A stretch of DNA of 64,000 bases from Ehretia macrophylla (GCA_037974665.1 CM075778.1:29082001-29146000); one strand, 5' to 3'; positions 48,702 to 61,488 are shown, counted from the first letter of the stretch. The notes: generated by a model not told the origin, from the sequence alone. Numbers and translations: made by a program.

Positions 48702-48945
48702 CCCCTTTCAAATCAAGTCTCACGTGAAGGGAATTGTTAAAATATACACTTGTCCTACATCGAAAAATCAAAAACTCTTAGACTAACTTATAAAATTTTG
48801 GGTTACTTCATTTAACACCAATTAATTTTAAAATAGAATCTCAGTTGTCTTAACAATATGATCAACTAAAAGTACCTTTGCCCCAGGACTTTACGATCCC
48901 CTCATGAATCTCCCTCAAGATTATCCTACATACCTTGATAAGTCA

Positions 48946-49389
48946 CTAAGATAGCGATTAATATATTGGAATGGGGTTGGGAATAGAATGACATTCTCAA
49001 CTCTTTTCAATTCTCATGCTTAGCATGAAGAAATAAACTTGGGAATCTCATTCCCGCATACATGGGAATAGCTCATTCCCATGTGTTTGAAAATAAACTT
49101 AACTACCATACCCCCATATAATATAACTTTTATATATAGTTTGTTTTACAATAATAATAATAATTAAAAAATATATTAATAATAATAATATTAATAATAA
49201 TAATAATAATAATAATATAAAAAATAAATAATAATAATAATTATTATTATTATTATAAAAATAAAAATGAAAATAAAAGTAAAAGTAAAAATAATAATAA
49301 CAATAAAAATAAATAAAATAAAATTATAATAATAAAATAAAAACAAAAATAAAATTAATAATAATACCAATATAATAATGATGACGATG

Positions 49390-49447
<58 letters not shown>

Positions 49448-49623
49448 TAAAAAGATAAATTTGTCATATTATACAAAACATTACCATTACTACTCTTCAT
49501 TCCTAAAGTATACTAAGCATGTTATTGTCATTCCCAATTTCATTCTATTCTTAGTTTCATTCAATTCCTTGACCTATTTTATTTTTATCCAAATTTATTT
49601 TAGTATATCAATCACTATCTAAG
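48946..49623. mobile_element. TIR element with an expanded (AAT)n core
   Basis: The inverted ends are CTAAGATAGCGATTAATATA on the left and CTTAGATAGTGATTGATATA on the right in reverse, followed by matching AATGG/CATTCC-rich arms. The middle (49,151-49,445) is dominated by AAT and related triplets. No transposase. Superfamily unassigned because a clear target duplication is not visible. Confidence 0.5.
49151..49445. repeat. (AAT)n microsatellite
   Basis: Interrupted AAT, AAAT and AAAAT repeats, the purest run being about 49,388-49,440. Confidence 0.9.
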
Positions 49624-50159
49624 AGATAATGAGAAAGACAAGCAATGGAATACATAATATAGTTTAGGCCCACGCAATCTTGTCAATATTTTCGGTATTT
49701 AATATCTTTGGACTAATAATATGAGTTAGCTCGTAAACAGAAAATCGTTAGGAGAAAAATTATAACCTTCATTAACTACTTATATGCGTTAGGTTAAGAT
49801 GTTTATGATTCAGCTACCCCCATTGAAGACGATGATGGTGACATGACGAGTCAGATGAGCACGAGTCTTGAATTTAAGGGGCAACTATTGGTTGTATTAT
49901 TGAGAATTCCTGTATTTCTTCAAGTGACCAGGTGTAGGGTCATACATTAGAAAAGAATCTAAAATTTTGTTTCGAGACTATGACATGATATTTTCTTATA
50001 GAATATAGAAGTAATTTGGTTTCATATTAAAAGAACACCCATGTGTAAAAAATTGAAATAAACGAACGTATACTATATAACTTCTTTAAATTCATAATCT
50101 TAGAACCACTCAAATTTAATTAATTTAACGAGATATCAATTTATTTATAAGTCTATAAT

Positions 50160-50397
50160 TGTTAGGTGACCACCTCAAAACCTAAGTTATTAAAGAGAGA
50201 TTTTTGTATTTATTTATTGTGTTCAACACGCTCCCTCACTGTAGGTTACCTTAGATAATTTTTCATTGAAGGTTACACGTAAACTTAATTTTACAAATGG
50301 GTGACAGTGAATTTTGATACCATGTTAAGTGACTCCTTCATCTAAAAGTTTAAATTATTAGATAGGGGATAGTTGTATTTGTTTATTGTGTTCAATA
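50160..50397 (-). mobile_element. Mini-LTR element (family T2), 238 bp
   Basis: Terminal repeats 50160-50228 and 50323-50397 begin TGTTA and end TTCAACA/TTCAATA. Flanking 5-mers ATAAT match on both sides (50155-50159, 50398-50402). On the minus strand TGGTATCAAAATTC follows the 5' repeat as a decayed primer site. It is a second, independent member of the family seen at 46,107. Confidence 0.65.
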
Positions 50398-50429
50398 ATA
50401 ATAATAATTTCCAAAGATAGTTTTAGTTT

Positions 50430-51150
50430 TTTTTTTTTTTTTGACTTAATTGTATACATATTATTATGTCAAGTGATCAAGTTTAGATTCAAAAGAATAT
50501 AAGATTTAAGGTAGTATCTCTATACGTATCTAAGCAATTAGGAGTTCATTTAATTATATATAATTAGCATAAATATCTCATTTATTTATTAACTTTAGCA
50601 AGTCCATACAAGGTATATATACTGAGTCAAAAGAGACATTTATTTAACTCAACAGAATCTTTTATTATTATTTTATGGTATCTTCAGTATTAAAACAGGG
50701 AAATGGCTTCAATTTCAGAGGTGTCAAGAAAAGAATTATGACAAAAAAGGAGAAAAACATATGTGAATATAACAAAGGGCATCCTTCATGCACGCAAAAA
50801 GAATTGCAGCAATGGGTTTTGCAGAATTATGATTTGGAAATTTGTCAAGGATAGTTTGTCCAAAATTTAACAAGTGAATGTTTTGAGAATTTAAAGTGAA
50901 AATGTATAAAGTATTTAAAGAGAAAACCTTAATTCTCAGCTGCTCAGTCATGAGAAAAATATATGTCTTTTTAAGCTAATTATTAATTTTTAAAATATTT
51001 GAGACCTACAAAATTTAAAAGAAGCATTTGAAATGTATTATCTTATAACTTTATAGAGATTATTAATTTCTCACAATGGTCCTAAGTCGAGACTGAACAA
51101 TTTTATTGTATAGAAGAGATTATTAATTTAAAGAAATTCTATTGTATTTT
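50430..51150 (-). repeat. Dispersed AT-rich repeat, second copy
   Basis: Collinear with 43,100-43,735 (shared stretches include CATGCACGCAAAAAGAATT compared with CATGCATGCAAAAAGAATT). It is also similar in reverse complement to FAR intron 6. Confidence 0.5.
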
Positions 51151-52104
51151 TAAAAAAATTTGGAGCTAATAGAGGCTGTAATGGATCCACCTAAAAAACA
51201 TGTTTTTGCGTAAGGCAACAAAATCATGAAATTATCTAAAATATTGGGTGGAATGATTAAATTATAATATTTTATAATAAGATATTTGAAATTTGGATTA
51301 CAATTTAAATTTATATTATATAAATAAAAAAATCATGAAACTACTATGGCAACTTTGGTGCCACGTTCCCGCGACAAAAGAATAAATAAAAAAAGTGCCA
51401 CGTTTATGGTGTGTGAAGGAACTTATGATTGTTAAAAACGACGTTTTGAAAGGCGTATGCTCATCTCGTCCCCACGTACAATCAAACTTCATTAACTTCT
51501 TTGATAAAAAAAAAAAACTTCATTAACTTCCTCGGCACCCAATGTTGACACGCATATACAAAAAAATTGGTGACACACAATAGTCCAACGTTTGCCAGGC
51601 TAGCAGGTACGAACTCTGTCGTCCGAACTTTCTTATTAAATTACTCATTTAATGAATCTTTTTAATATTATGCTTTGAAGAGAATTTGAACCTCCACAAT
51701 CTTGAGCACTAGATTTTGAGTTTTATGTATCTATATCTATTATTTCACCACTAAGGTTTTTTGAAAGTAAATTGTATTTCATGAATATATATATATATAT
51801 CTAATGTGATGTATAAAATATATGACAAATGTGAAATATTTTTATTGATAGGTCATATAGGCCCGAGTTTGATATTCAATTGCTTTGATTTGAATTTTTT
51901 GAAAAATGCCTTATATATAAAAAAAAGATAATCAATCAAACCTATTTCTCAATTCAATAGAAGTTTAAAGAGATAAAAAGGTCCCAAATAACTAGAGATG
52001 TGTAAAAGCAAGTTTGATTACACCTATTGTTAATCCTAAATGAAATGTAACATGTGAGAATATATATGACATAATATCTATTTAAATATGTTCAAATAAA
52101 TAAC
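51151..52104. other. AT-rich spacer, nothing recognised
   Basis: No significant open frame, structured RNA or element ends were identified. Confidence 0.4.
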
Positions 52105-52140
52105 GATTTTACCACCACCACCACCACCACTCGCCCCACC
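52105..52140. repeat. (CCA)n tract, left half of the Copia target
   Basis: ACC repeats ending in CCCCACC. The last five bases are the CCACC target duplication of the Copia element. The C-rich tract resumes at 56,929. Confidence 0.8.
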
Positions 52141-52356
52141 TGTAGAGAAGTAAAACACGATAGATGATTGCAAAGGCTTCTCACTGTGATTCAATGTACA
52201 CTCAGATATAAATACACATGTTTTGGAGTTAGCCAATTGGACATAGACTCCTAGGATACAAAGGATTACATAAAGTTTGAAAAATATGATAAGATAACAA
52301 CAGATAACAAAACTTGAAATTAAATTCAGTTGATAACTATGAATTATTCGCTAACA
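52141..52356 (-). repeat. 3' LTR of the Ale-like Copia element
   Basis: 216 bp, TGTAGAGAAG to CGCTAACA on the plus strand, with a CCACC target copy on its left. Confidence 0.95.
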
Positions 52357-55300
52357 CGCCCCCCGCAAGCTGGACGGTCCATCAAGAACAGCCAGCTTGA
52401 GTTTCTGTCGGTTGAATTGCAAGCGTGGTAGAGGTTTTGTGAGAGAATCAGCGACTTGGTCAGCAGAGTACACATGAGAAACCTTAATCCGTTGATTGGC
52501 TACCTGATCACGGACAAAATGAAAATCTATAGCTATGTGTTTCATTCTGGAATGAAACACCGGATTAGCACAAAGATATGTTGCACCCACATTATCACAA
52601 TAGATTGTAGGCACAGTCTTTAACGGAACGCGAAGTTCAGCAAGAATATTCTGTAGCCAATTAATCTCCGCAGTTGTTGCAGCAACAGCCCGATACTCAG
52701 CCTCAGTAGAGGACCGAGCTACTGTCCTTTGCTTCCGAGAAGACCAACTTATTGGATTATTGCCAAGACAAACTACATAAGCAGATGTCGAGCTCCTGTC
52801 ATCAATATTACCAGCCCAGTTCGCATCGGAGAAGGCAGTGAGAGTAAGAGTAGACCCTTTGCGAATGAAAAGACCTTGATGAAGTGTTTGTTTGAGATAG
52901 CGTAGCACACGCTTGGCTGCAGTCCAGTGATTAATTGTGGGCTTATGCATAAACTGAGACATACGATTCACGGCAAATGCAATATCGGGGCGAGTGAATG
53001 AGAGATACTGGAGAGCCCCAATTACACCTCTGTATTGTTTCGCATCAGTTGGAGGAGAACCATCTTGCAGTTGTAGTGTTATGGAAGTAGAGATAGGCGT
53101 TGCAACTCCTTTGGCATCAAGCATATTGGTTTTAGCAAGAAGATCAGAGATGTACTTCGACTGCGAGAGAACCAACCCATTTCTGACATATTGAACCTCC
53201 ACACCCAAAAAATAATCCAGTCGACCAAGATCTTTTAATGAAAATATGTGAGCAAGGCATTGGATGAAATTAGCAACAGCAGAGCTAGAGTTACCAGTCA
53301 CAAGTATGTCGTCGACATACACCAGGAGAAACAAAGTGGTCGTCTGCGTGTGATAAGTGAATAGAGAGGCATCACTTCGAGAATTCAGAAAACCAATTGA
53401 GATCAAAAAAGCACGGAACTCATTATACCAAGCCCGCAGCGCTTGTCGAAGACCATATATAGCTTTTTTTAGTTTGCAGACATAATTTGGAAAAGTAGGG
53501 TCACAGAATCCGGGTGGTTGTTGCATGTACACCTCATCTTTTAATGTCCCTTGCAAGAAAGCATTGTTAATATCTAGTTGGCGCACATCCTAGCCATAGT
53601 GAACCGCCACAGATAAGACTAGTCGAACCGTTGTAGGACGCACAACAGGACTGAATGTAGAACTAAAATCAACACCAGGGCGTTGATGAAAACCCTTTGC
53701 TACTAATCGCGCCTTGTAATGCTCTACACTTCCATCAGATTTCTTTTTAATATGATATACCCACTTACAGCCTATTACATTCTGAGATGGCAAAGAAAGA
53801 ACCAATTCCCACGTTCCATTTTTTAGCAGGGCATCAAATTCTTGGCACATGGCCTTACGCCACAGTGGAGATTTACTGGCCTGAGTATATGTTGAGGGTT
53901 CAGTGAGAGGCTGCATTTCAGACTTAGACATTAAACACATTTTGTTAACCGGTTTGGTGATACCCATTTTCGAACGTGTTACCATATGGTGGTGAGAAAC
54001 AAAAGATTGAGAGATGGAATTAGAGGATACCTGCTCAGGAACTGAACCAGAGGGCAAACTGGGCATAGCCGAAGGCAAGGAACCCGAAGGTGGAACTTGA
54101 AATGGAGCAGCCAACGATCGTGAAACAGATGGCAGAACCGCGGGACTTATGACTGGAGTTGGCGCAGCATCTGTACCTGTGTGGGAGAGCTGAAGCGAAG
54201 GGGAAAGAATATCATAAGAGACAACATCATGAGTGGGTAGAAGATTATGTGCAGCGGATGATAAAGGAGTAGCGAGAGGTGATTGTGTGGTATTAGGATT
54301 AGATGTAGGAGCTAAGGATTTTGATTGAGCTGGAAAGACATGCTCCACAAAAATAACATCACGAGAAATGAAGATTTTATTAGATGTAGGATCATAGCAT
54401 TTAAAAGCATGGTGCACAGTAGAGTATCCAACAAAAATACATGGACGAGATTTTTTATCTAGCTTATTTTGCGCATATGGCTTCAACCAAGGGTAATACA
54501 AGCAGCCAAATACCTGTAGTGTACGATAATTTGGGGGTGTTTTGAACAACATTTCGAAAGGACAATATTTTCCCAAGCCATCAGTTGGTAGCCGGTTAAT
54601 AAGAAATGTAGCTACTTGACACGCGACTGACCAAAAAATGTCGGGTAGAGACGCTTTAGATAGTAAGGTTCGGGCAGTTTCTAAAATATGGCGGTGGCGT
54701 CTCTCAGCAATACCCATGTGTTGAGGTGTATGAGGGGGTGAAACTAGATGTTGAATGCCATGTTGTTTTAAAAATGAATTAAGTCCTACGTACTCACCAC
54801 CACCATCAGTATAAAGAGTGATGATTGGGGTGTTAAAAAATTTTTCAACCAAGGCTCGGAAGGTCATGAAAACATTAGCAGTGTCAGATTTCTTTTTGAG
54901 AAGATATAACCACACATATCTAGAATAAAAATCAACAAAAATGATATAGTATTGAAAACCATCGAAAGATTGAACCGGGGCAGGACCCCAAACATCTGAA
55001 AATACTACTTCTAGAGGTTTATTTGTTACAAGAGTGGTGTCACCGAAAACTAGTCGATGACTCTTGTGACATAAACAATCATTACAAAAATCAAAACTGG
55101 AACTCGAAACTGGCAATTTATTTGTAGCGATGATAGTACTGAGGGTTCGATGATTTGGGTGACCTAAGCGATAATGCCATTGTGCACGCGACGTACGAAC
55201 TGCAGAAAAAGCCTTTGGTGAAGTCGGCGAGCAAGGCCACTCATACAGGTTTCCTTTACTCTGGTCTTTGACCAGTGACGCCCCCATGTTCAGGTCCTTC

Positions 55301-56712
55301 ACAAGAAAAGAATCAGGAAAAAATTCAATGGATGTTAGATTTTGCTTACAAAATTGTGAAACGGATAACAAATATTTGTGGATGGCAGGTGCACAAAGAA
55401 CATTATTTAAGGCAAAAGTTTTCGAGGGAGCGACTAGTGTGGTGTTACCAATGTGAGAAATAGGGATATCAAACCCATCTCCAATAAGAATGCCGTCGGA
55501 GCCAGCATAGTTAGCATTGATATTCATGTTCTGGAAATCTGAGGCAATGTGATGAGACGCCCCTGAATCAAGAACCCAACCAGGAGACTGTGGGGCTGAA
55601 CCTTTTGTAACATAGTGGGCTTGTGGATCAAAATAGGGAGCAGGACGCGATCGGCAAAACTTCGCTACATGACCAAACTTGTCACACAGCTGACACTGCA
55701 TACGAGGCTGTTGATTCGAGGACCCTTGGTGCCAATTCCCGTTGGAGGAGCGAGAAGTGGCACCAGGAGATTGAGAGTTGGATGAAAAACTAGCAGATGA
55801 ATTGTTGTTGTTGTAGGATTGTCCTTTCTTATTATCGCCCCCATTTCCCTTGCCTTTATTGTTGTTTTTTTGAGTAAAATGAGCAGTTATAGGAGAAGAG
55901 CCCCGGCGTTGCTCCTCACGTTTAAGAAATGATTCATGATCGAGGAGATTATCAAATAAATCTTCAAAGGAAATATCAGTATCTCGAGCACGTATCGCTG
56001 CACTCAGCTCCTTGTAATCATCACCTAGACCCGAAAGAACCACAACCACTAACTCTTCATTAGCCACATGCGAGCCCGCTAGAGCAAGGTCATCTGCGAC
56101 AGTTTTGATGTTGCGAAGATATTCAGCAACTGAGTTGTTTCTTTTTGACATATGCAGCAGCTTATTACGGAGACCATAGATGTGAGATTTCGAAGCATTG
56201 GCATAGGAACTACTGAGCTTGTCCCAAGCCTGTTTTGCAGTGGTGGTCATAGTGACCAGAGGAGCAATAGTAGCATCAACAGATGCGAGAATCGCGTGGC
56301 GTAAAAGACTGTCTTGTCGCATCCAAAGCTTGTACTCAGGATTCAGCGAGGCAGTATCGGCAATAGTGATAGTAGCAGCAGGACATGGAGTCGTACCATC
56401 AATGTACCCCATCAAGTCGTAGCCATAGAGGAGAGTGTGAAATTGGGTGCGCCAGGTAGAGTAGTTACTGCCAGTAAGTTTCAAAGGAAGCTGTGCAGCA
56501 ACGTTAATGGCCACAATGTTCGTTATGGAAGAAGCACCACCAAGAGAAACTGAAGATGGTGCGGCGGAAGTAGAAGATAGTGCGGCGGAAGTAGTAGTAG
56601 TGGCTGAAGCAGAGGCCATAATGTGAAGAGTTTAGGACACAGAGAAAAAAAAAAAAAAAAAAAAAACTGGATGGATCGATATGCTTGTTAAGGCAGATAT
56701 GGCTCTATACCA

Positions 56713-56928
56713 TGTAGAGAAGTAAAACACGATAGATGATTGCAAATGCTTCTCACTGTGATTCAATGTACACTCAGATATAAATACACATGTTTTGGAG
56801 TTAGCCAACTAGACATAGACTCCTAGGATACAAAGGATTACATAAAGTTTGAAAAATATGATAAGATAACAATAGATAACAAAACTTGAAATTAAATTCA
56901 GTTGATAACTATGAATTATTCGCTAACA
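56713..56928 (-). repeat. 5' LTR of the Ale-like Copia element
   Basis: 216 bp, four differences by eye from 52141-52356, with a CCACC target copy on its right. Confidence 0.95.
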
Positions 56929-57045
56929 CCACCCAACCCCACCCAACCCAACCCAACCCGTCACCCATCCCCATCCCACCAACCCGTCACCCCCACCCAC
57001 CCACTCACTCACCCCATCAGCACCCCCCACCCCTATAAATATATA
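56929..57045. repeat. C-rich tract (CCCAACC/CCACCC), right half of the Copia target
   Basis: It is composed almost only of C, A and a few T on the plus strand, resembling the core of the foldback at 30,161. It continues the (CCA)n tract interrupted by the Copia element. Confidence 0.75.
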
Positions 57046-57123
57046 TATTTTTTCTAGGTTATGTGTATACATATATATATGTATGTATGTGTGTTTATTT
57101 TTTATTTTTTATTTTTTGTGTGT

Positions 57124-57625
<502 letters not shown>

Positions 57626-57639
57626 TATATATATATATA

Positions 57640-57859
57640 TATCTTTTTCTTTTATTTTTTTTGTTTAAATAAAAGAGAAAAGGACAAAAGATAGAAATGA
57701 AAAAAAATTAAGGGCATTTATGTTCTTTTTGTAAATTCTATTATATATATATATATATTTCTATTCTTTTATTTTTTTAGTTTAAATAAAAGAGAAAATG
57801 ACAAAAGAGAGAAATGAAAAAAAATTAAGGGCATTTACGTTTTTTTTGTAAATTCTATT
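57640..57859. repeat. Tandem duplication, period ~117 bp
   Basis: Two near-identical copies contain TTTAAATAAAAGAGAAAA and ATTAAGGGCATTTAYGTT (starts 57664 and 57781), separated by a TA run. Confidence 0.85.
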
Positions 57860-58580
57860 AGTTTTTTTGATGGAAAGGAACAGAAGGGGCACGTGTGCAC
57901 TTTTACCAAAATACAGAGATTACTTATGTTAATTTTTTAAACACGTGAGTACCGATGCACTTATGTTTAATCACAAGTGGGTCTGGTGCACTTATGGTGT
58001 ACTTCTGTTGAACATATTTTGTGTTTTCTTATGTTAATGCTTTCATAAAAAAATCAAAAAACTCACCTCCACACAGCCACATTTCTCACATACAACAACT
58101 CAAAACTCAACCTTTTAACAATTCCCACCAAGCTGTTAGACGAAATTCCTCAACCAAATATTGCATTACTCAACGCAGCCATTTCTGGGTTCTCTTAAAA
58201 TAGGGATTTTAACCAGGCCTTCAATGTTTTCGGCCTAGTTTGTGTGTTACAACGCATACATGTTTGGGGTTGGGGAGGCTGACGAGATTGGGGTGGGGAA
58301 GAAGACAATTTGATTTTGTCCTTTTTTTGTTGGTGAAAAGGGCATTTTAGACAATGTATAAATTTATTTTATTGGTAAAATGTATTAAAAAAAAAACAAA
58401 AAAAGTTGCAATACAGATGTGTGCAGCACACTTACTGTTAAAAGTAACAATTTTTTTGACGGAAGGGGCTGTGGTGTTACATTTTTCAAAACACAAGGGA
58501 CTTCGGTGCACTTTTGAAAGTATAAGGGGTATTGTACACTTTCACCAAACTATAAGGAGCTACGATGCTCTTTACCCTAT
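57860..58580. mobile_element. Mutator-like foldback fragments
   Basis: Phrases such as GGTGCACTTATGG, ACTATAAGGAGCTACGATG and GACGGAAGGGGCTG recur here and, in reverse complement, in 26,151-26,330. This fits the gggtgaatag...GTGGT foldback family that is complete at 30,161. The borders are unclear. Confidence 0.35.
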
Positions 58581-59301
58581 TTATTTATAATTTTTTACAC
58601 TTCATTGTACATGCAGGTGGGATTTATTTTTAAGCCTTACACATAAACAATGTCACGCCCCTAAAATTCACCTCGACGAATGTGAAGAGACCGTCGTGCA
58701 CCTAAAAATATCAACTTCTTAAGCCCTGAAGACTCAAAAACTATCAAAAAACATAAAAATAAAAATAAAAATAAATAAAACTAAAGTATTCTTAAAATAA
58801 ATCCAATAGATAAAGGTGCCCAATGCCAAAACCAAGAATCAAAGCCTTTTAAACCTTTAGATCTTGATAAACTCATCTCCTAACTTTCTCACTGATCTTA
58901 AAAATTTATGAGGATGTCTGAACCCTTTTCTTCTTACATAGAGGTCTAATCCTAATGATGTAAAAACTCAGAATTTAAAGTCAATTAGAATTCAATCCCT
59001 TATCTCTTATAAATACGTCTATTTCCATAGGAGTTATAATTACCATTAAATCTTACAAAACCAAAATAAGATTTTTTTTTTTAAATCATGCATCTGTTCT
59101 TTTTACTTATTGTTTCTTTTGGATTCTTAATAAAATCTTGGGTCATTATAGATAGATTAAATATTTTTGAATGGGTGACAAGTGAGACTTCAATCTAAGA
59201 CCATTTGCTAGTTTGAACTCTAATACCATATTATTGTACCACCTCATCTGAAAGATTACGAGCGGAGGAGTTTATTCTATTTATTTATTATTTTTAACAA
59301 A
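58570..59301 (-). mobile_element. T2-like mini-LTR remnant interrupted by a solo LTR
   Basis: The right terminal repeat (about 59,230-59,301, containing CACCTCATCTGAAAG and ending TTTTTAACA) and the interior (GGGATTTATTTTTAAGCC, ATTTTTGAATGGGTGACAAG) match the T2 copy at 46,107. The interior is split at 58,650/59,151 by an LTR. The left terminal repeat is mostly lost. Confidence 0.5.
58651..59150 (+). mobile_element. Probable Ty3/gypsy solo LTR (500 bp)
   Basis: It begins TGTCACGCCCCTAAAATTC and ends GGGTCATTATA, again a TGTCACGCCCC...TTACA-type pair with a decayed last dinucleotide. The host T2 interior is continuous when it is removed. The target duplication is not convincing. Confidence 0.5.
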
Positions 59302-59310
59302 TAAGCAAAG

Positions 59311-60130
59311 ATGGTAAGAAATTGGAAATAGGTGTGTAAGAAGAAAATTGGATCATTAGCTCATGTCTTATAACATCATAAAAAAATTAAATATAAAACA
59401 TACCTCAATAATCTTGAATCACTTTGGAGATATACAAAATAGTATGTAAACTTAATATATATAACTTTTATGGTGTATACCTTGAATTGGTACACACCCT
59501 ATGACTAACTTGATCTTCTTTACTTTTACTTTATATACTTTTATGTTTTCCAATTGATGGGAATAACAAACATTAGGATGGTTGAGTGGAGAGAGTGACC
59601 AAGAGTCCTTTATATAGTAATCTTCCAATTAATTTCACCCATCATGAATTTAATTAAAAATGACATTTCATGAACTCACTAACCTCACTAAGTATTTTAC
59701 AATGTAATATTATAATGAACAACTAACCCTAATAAGTATACCTCAATGTAGGGTCATAATTCAGGTGGTTACATGAACATATCAAGAACATGAGTTCAAT
59801 ATAAGACTACATATATGGACTCTTCATATTCTTTAATTTTGTCCTTTCATGAATCCCCTAAATATTTAATTATGTAGGAGATTACGTATTGATTCATGAC
59901 TTTGCCCATTGAACCATCATAATTTATTTTGCATTTTATGTGGTCATGAAGGTCATATTAAACAAAAATGTCTTACATTCTCCCACTTGACTGAATGATA
60001 CATAACACCTGTGATACCCATAATTGGATTTATTTAGTGGCCACTCCAATATAACAATATAATATTTATAAAAACAAATAACTAATATGAATCCTGGAGA
60101 TTTTATATCAAAATTCATCGATATAGTTCC
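59311..60130 (-). mobile_element. Copia-type 3' LTR with a stub of internal sequence
   Basis: Read on the minus strand, the polypurine tract CAAGTGGGAGAA (about 59,977-59,989) directly precedes an LTR-like region starting TGTAAGAC and running to about 59,311, with a TATA-like ACTATATAAAGG near 59,610. Upstream of the tract, GGGTATCACAGGTGTTATG resembles Copia sequence downstream of RNase H. The element is otherwise missing. Confidence 0.45.
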
Positions 60131-60537
60131 TTCCATATATCACAATACTAGGGACTAACAATGTCCATTTTAGTGAATTAAAGGACTAAAATTCTCATTT
60201 TAAAAGATTTGGGACCAAATTGTCATTTCGGTGAAAGTTACGGACTATTTAGGGTATTCACTCCCAAAAAAATTAAAATTGTTTACCTGCAAGACTAAAA
60301 TATGAATTGTGAGACGTGTTGAAGATAATAAATAGATATAATAATCTCTCTTTAACAACCTAAGCTTTAAGAAGAGGTAGTCATTCAATAGCTTATAACC
60401 CTCTGTCATCTTCTCCCATCATGCCTATATGTGGCCATTAGTTGAACTTCGATTAAGAATCGCCATGATATTTTATTATTGAAGCTACTGACTCTTAGTT
60501 ACCTTCAAAATTTTGTCATTTTTTGGGGGTAATTTTG
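60131..60537. other. Spacer with a T2-like LTR scrap
   Basis: 60,320-60,390 contains TCTCTCTTTAACAACCTAAGC, similar to the reverse complement of T2 terminal repeats. No gene seen. Confidence 0.35.
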
Positions 60538-61347
60538 TATTAGGAGTTTCACATGGTGAACTAGGAGCAAGGAGAAAAGTTTCTCCCACATGGAAAGATT
60601 AGGAGAATAAATAGCTATTAATAAACATGTGTAAACTCAAGATCCAATAGCTTAAGCTTTTGGATTAATAGTTGAGTTCTATACATGGGTGTTAAGGCTC
60701 ATTTATTCTCAGATTCTCAAGGCTTGACACAACAAATTGGTATTAAAGCTGATGGTTTGACGATCTTGGCCCGGACTCCAAAGAATTAAAGTACATTGTC
60801 GTGATGAACTCTCGGTAGAGCTTGGCAGCAAGGCTCAGAGGATGGAGGAGGGTCACGATAAGCATAATTCTTGGGCTGTACTCTCAAAGTTGTATGAGGG
60901 TATGGTAACGCGATGGAGCAAGGCATGGTGATCTGGGTGATCCCAAGCGAGCTTGTGTGAGAGTAAGACTATGGTGCCTCATGGTTGATTTGGGTGTACA
61001 AGGAAGAGCTACTTGAGCAACCACGGTAGCTAGGGTGCATAGGAGATCTAAAAGCTTGTGAGAATAGTAGATGGATCCATCAGCAATAAATATGGATCAA
61101 GGAAGAGTTAAGGCCTTATGTGGAGTTCACATGTGAAAAAAGAGAGATTTGTTAGGAGTTTCACATGGTGAACTAAGGAGTAAGGAGACAAGTTTTTCCC
61201 ACATGGAAAGATTAGGAGAAGAATGAATTCTTAATAAACATATGTAAGTTCAAGATTCAATAACTTAAACTTTTGGGTCAATAGTTGAGTTTCACACATG
61301 GGTGTTAAGGCCTAATTATTCTCAGATTCTCAGGGCTCGACACAACA
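60538..61347 (+). mobile_element. Complete TRIM retrotransposon (family T3), 810 bp
   Basis: Terminal repeats 60538-60734 and 61150-61347 run TATTAGGAG/TGTTAGGAG to GACACAACA. A perfect 5-bp duplication TTTTG flanks them (60533-60537, 61348-61352). The primer site TTGGTATTAAAGC follows the first repeat, and the purine-rich tract GAAAAAAGAGAGA precedes the second. The ~415-bp interior has no coding capacity. By eye the two repeats differ at roughly 25 of 198 positions, so it is an old insertion. Confidence 0.8.
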
Positions 61348-61488
61348 TTTTGCTTCACATTCCTTGCATTTTTGGATATATCACTCAAATTCCACCCTTA
61401 TTAAAAAAATGAGGATTACACCCTTTCCTTTCATGATTCGTTAGTTTCCACTAAAAATTTGGCAAAAGAAATTTTTTTCCTTATAGTA

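Larger units (their letters stand above)
45759..48855 (+). mobile_element. T1 TRIM split by two nested insertions
   Basis: The 5' LTR (45759-45879) and 3' LTR (48735-48855) are both 121 bp. After the 5' LTR comes a decayed primer site TGGAATTAGAG. The internal region is interrupted by the T2 mini-LTR element at 46,107-46,375 and the Tekay-like LTR at 46,419-48,701. Removing these leaves the usual ~230-bp T1 interior. A convincing target duplication is not seen at the outer ends, and T1-like internal sequence abuts the left side, so an older tandem is likely. Confidence 0.7.
52141..56928 (-). mobile_element. Young Copia LTR retrotransposon, Ale/Retrofit-like, nearly whole
   Basis: The 4788-bp element has 216-bp LTRs at both ends (TG...CA) and a perfect CCACC target duplication (52136-52140, 56929-56933). 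On the minus strand the primer site TGGTATAGAGCC follows the 5' LTR and a G-rich polypurine tract precedes the 3' LTR. Parts in order: gag (from 56619, with the knuckle [14 protein letters not shown]), protease ([10 protein letters not shown]), GAG-pre-integrase and integrase ([17 protein letters not shown]), reverse transcriptase (YVDDI) and RNase H (SSTEAEYRA). It looks almost whole, with about one break in the polyprotein. LTRs differ at about four of 216 positions, suggesting an age around a million years. The Ale lineage is inferred from gag style and length. Confidence 0.92.

Noticed and set aside
56929-57045. Interstitial telomere repeat
   Set aside because: CCCAACC-type units are irregular and never form the plant telomere unit CCCTAAA.
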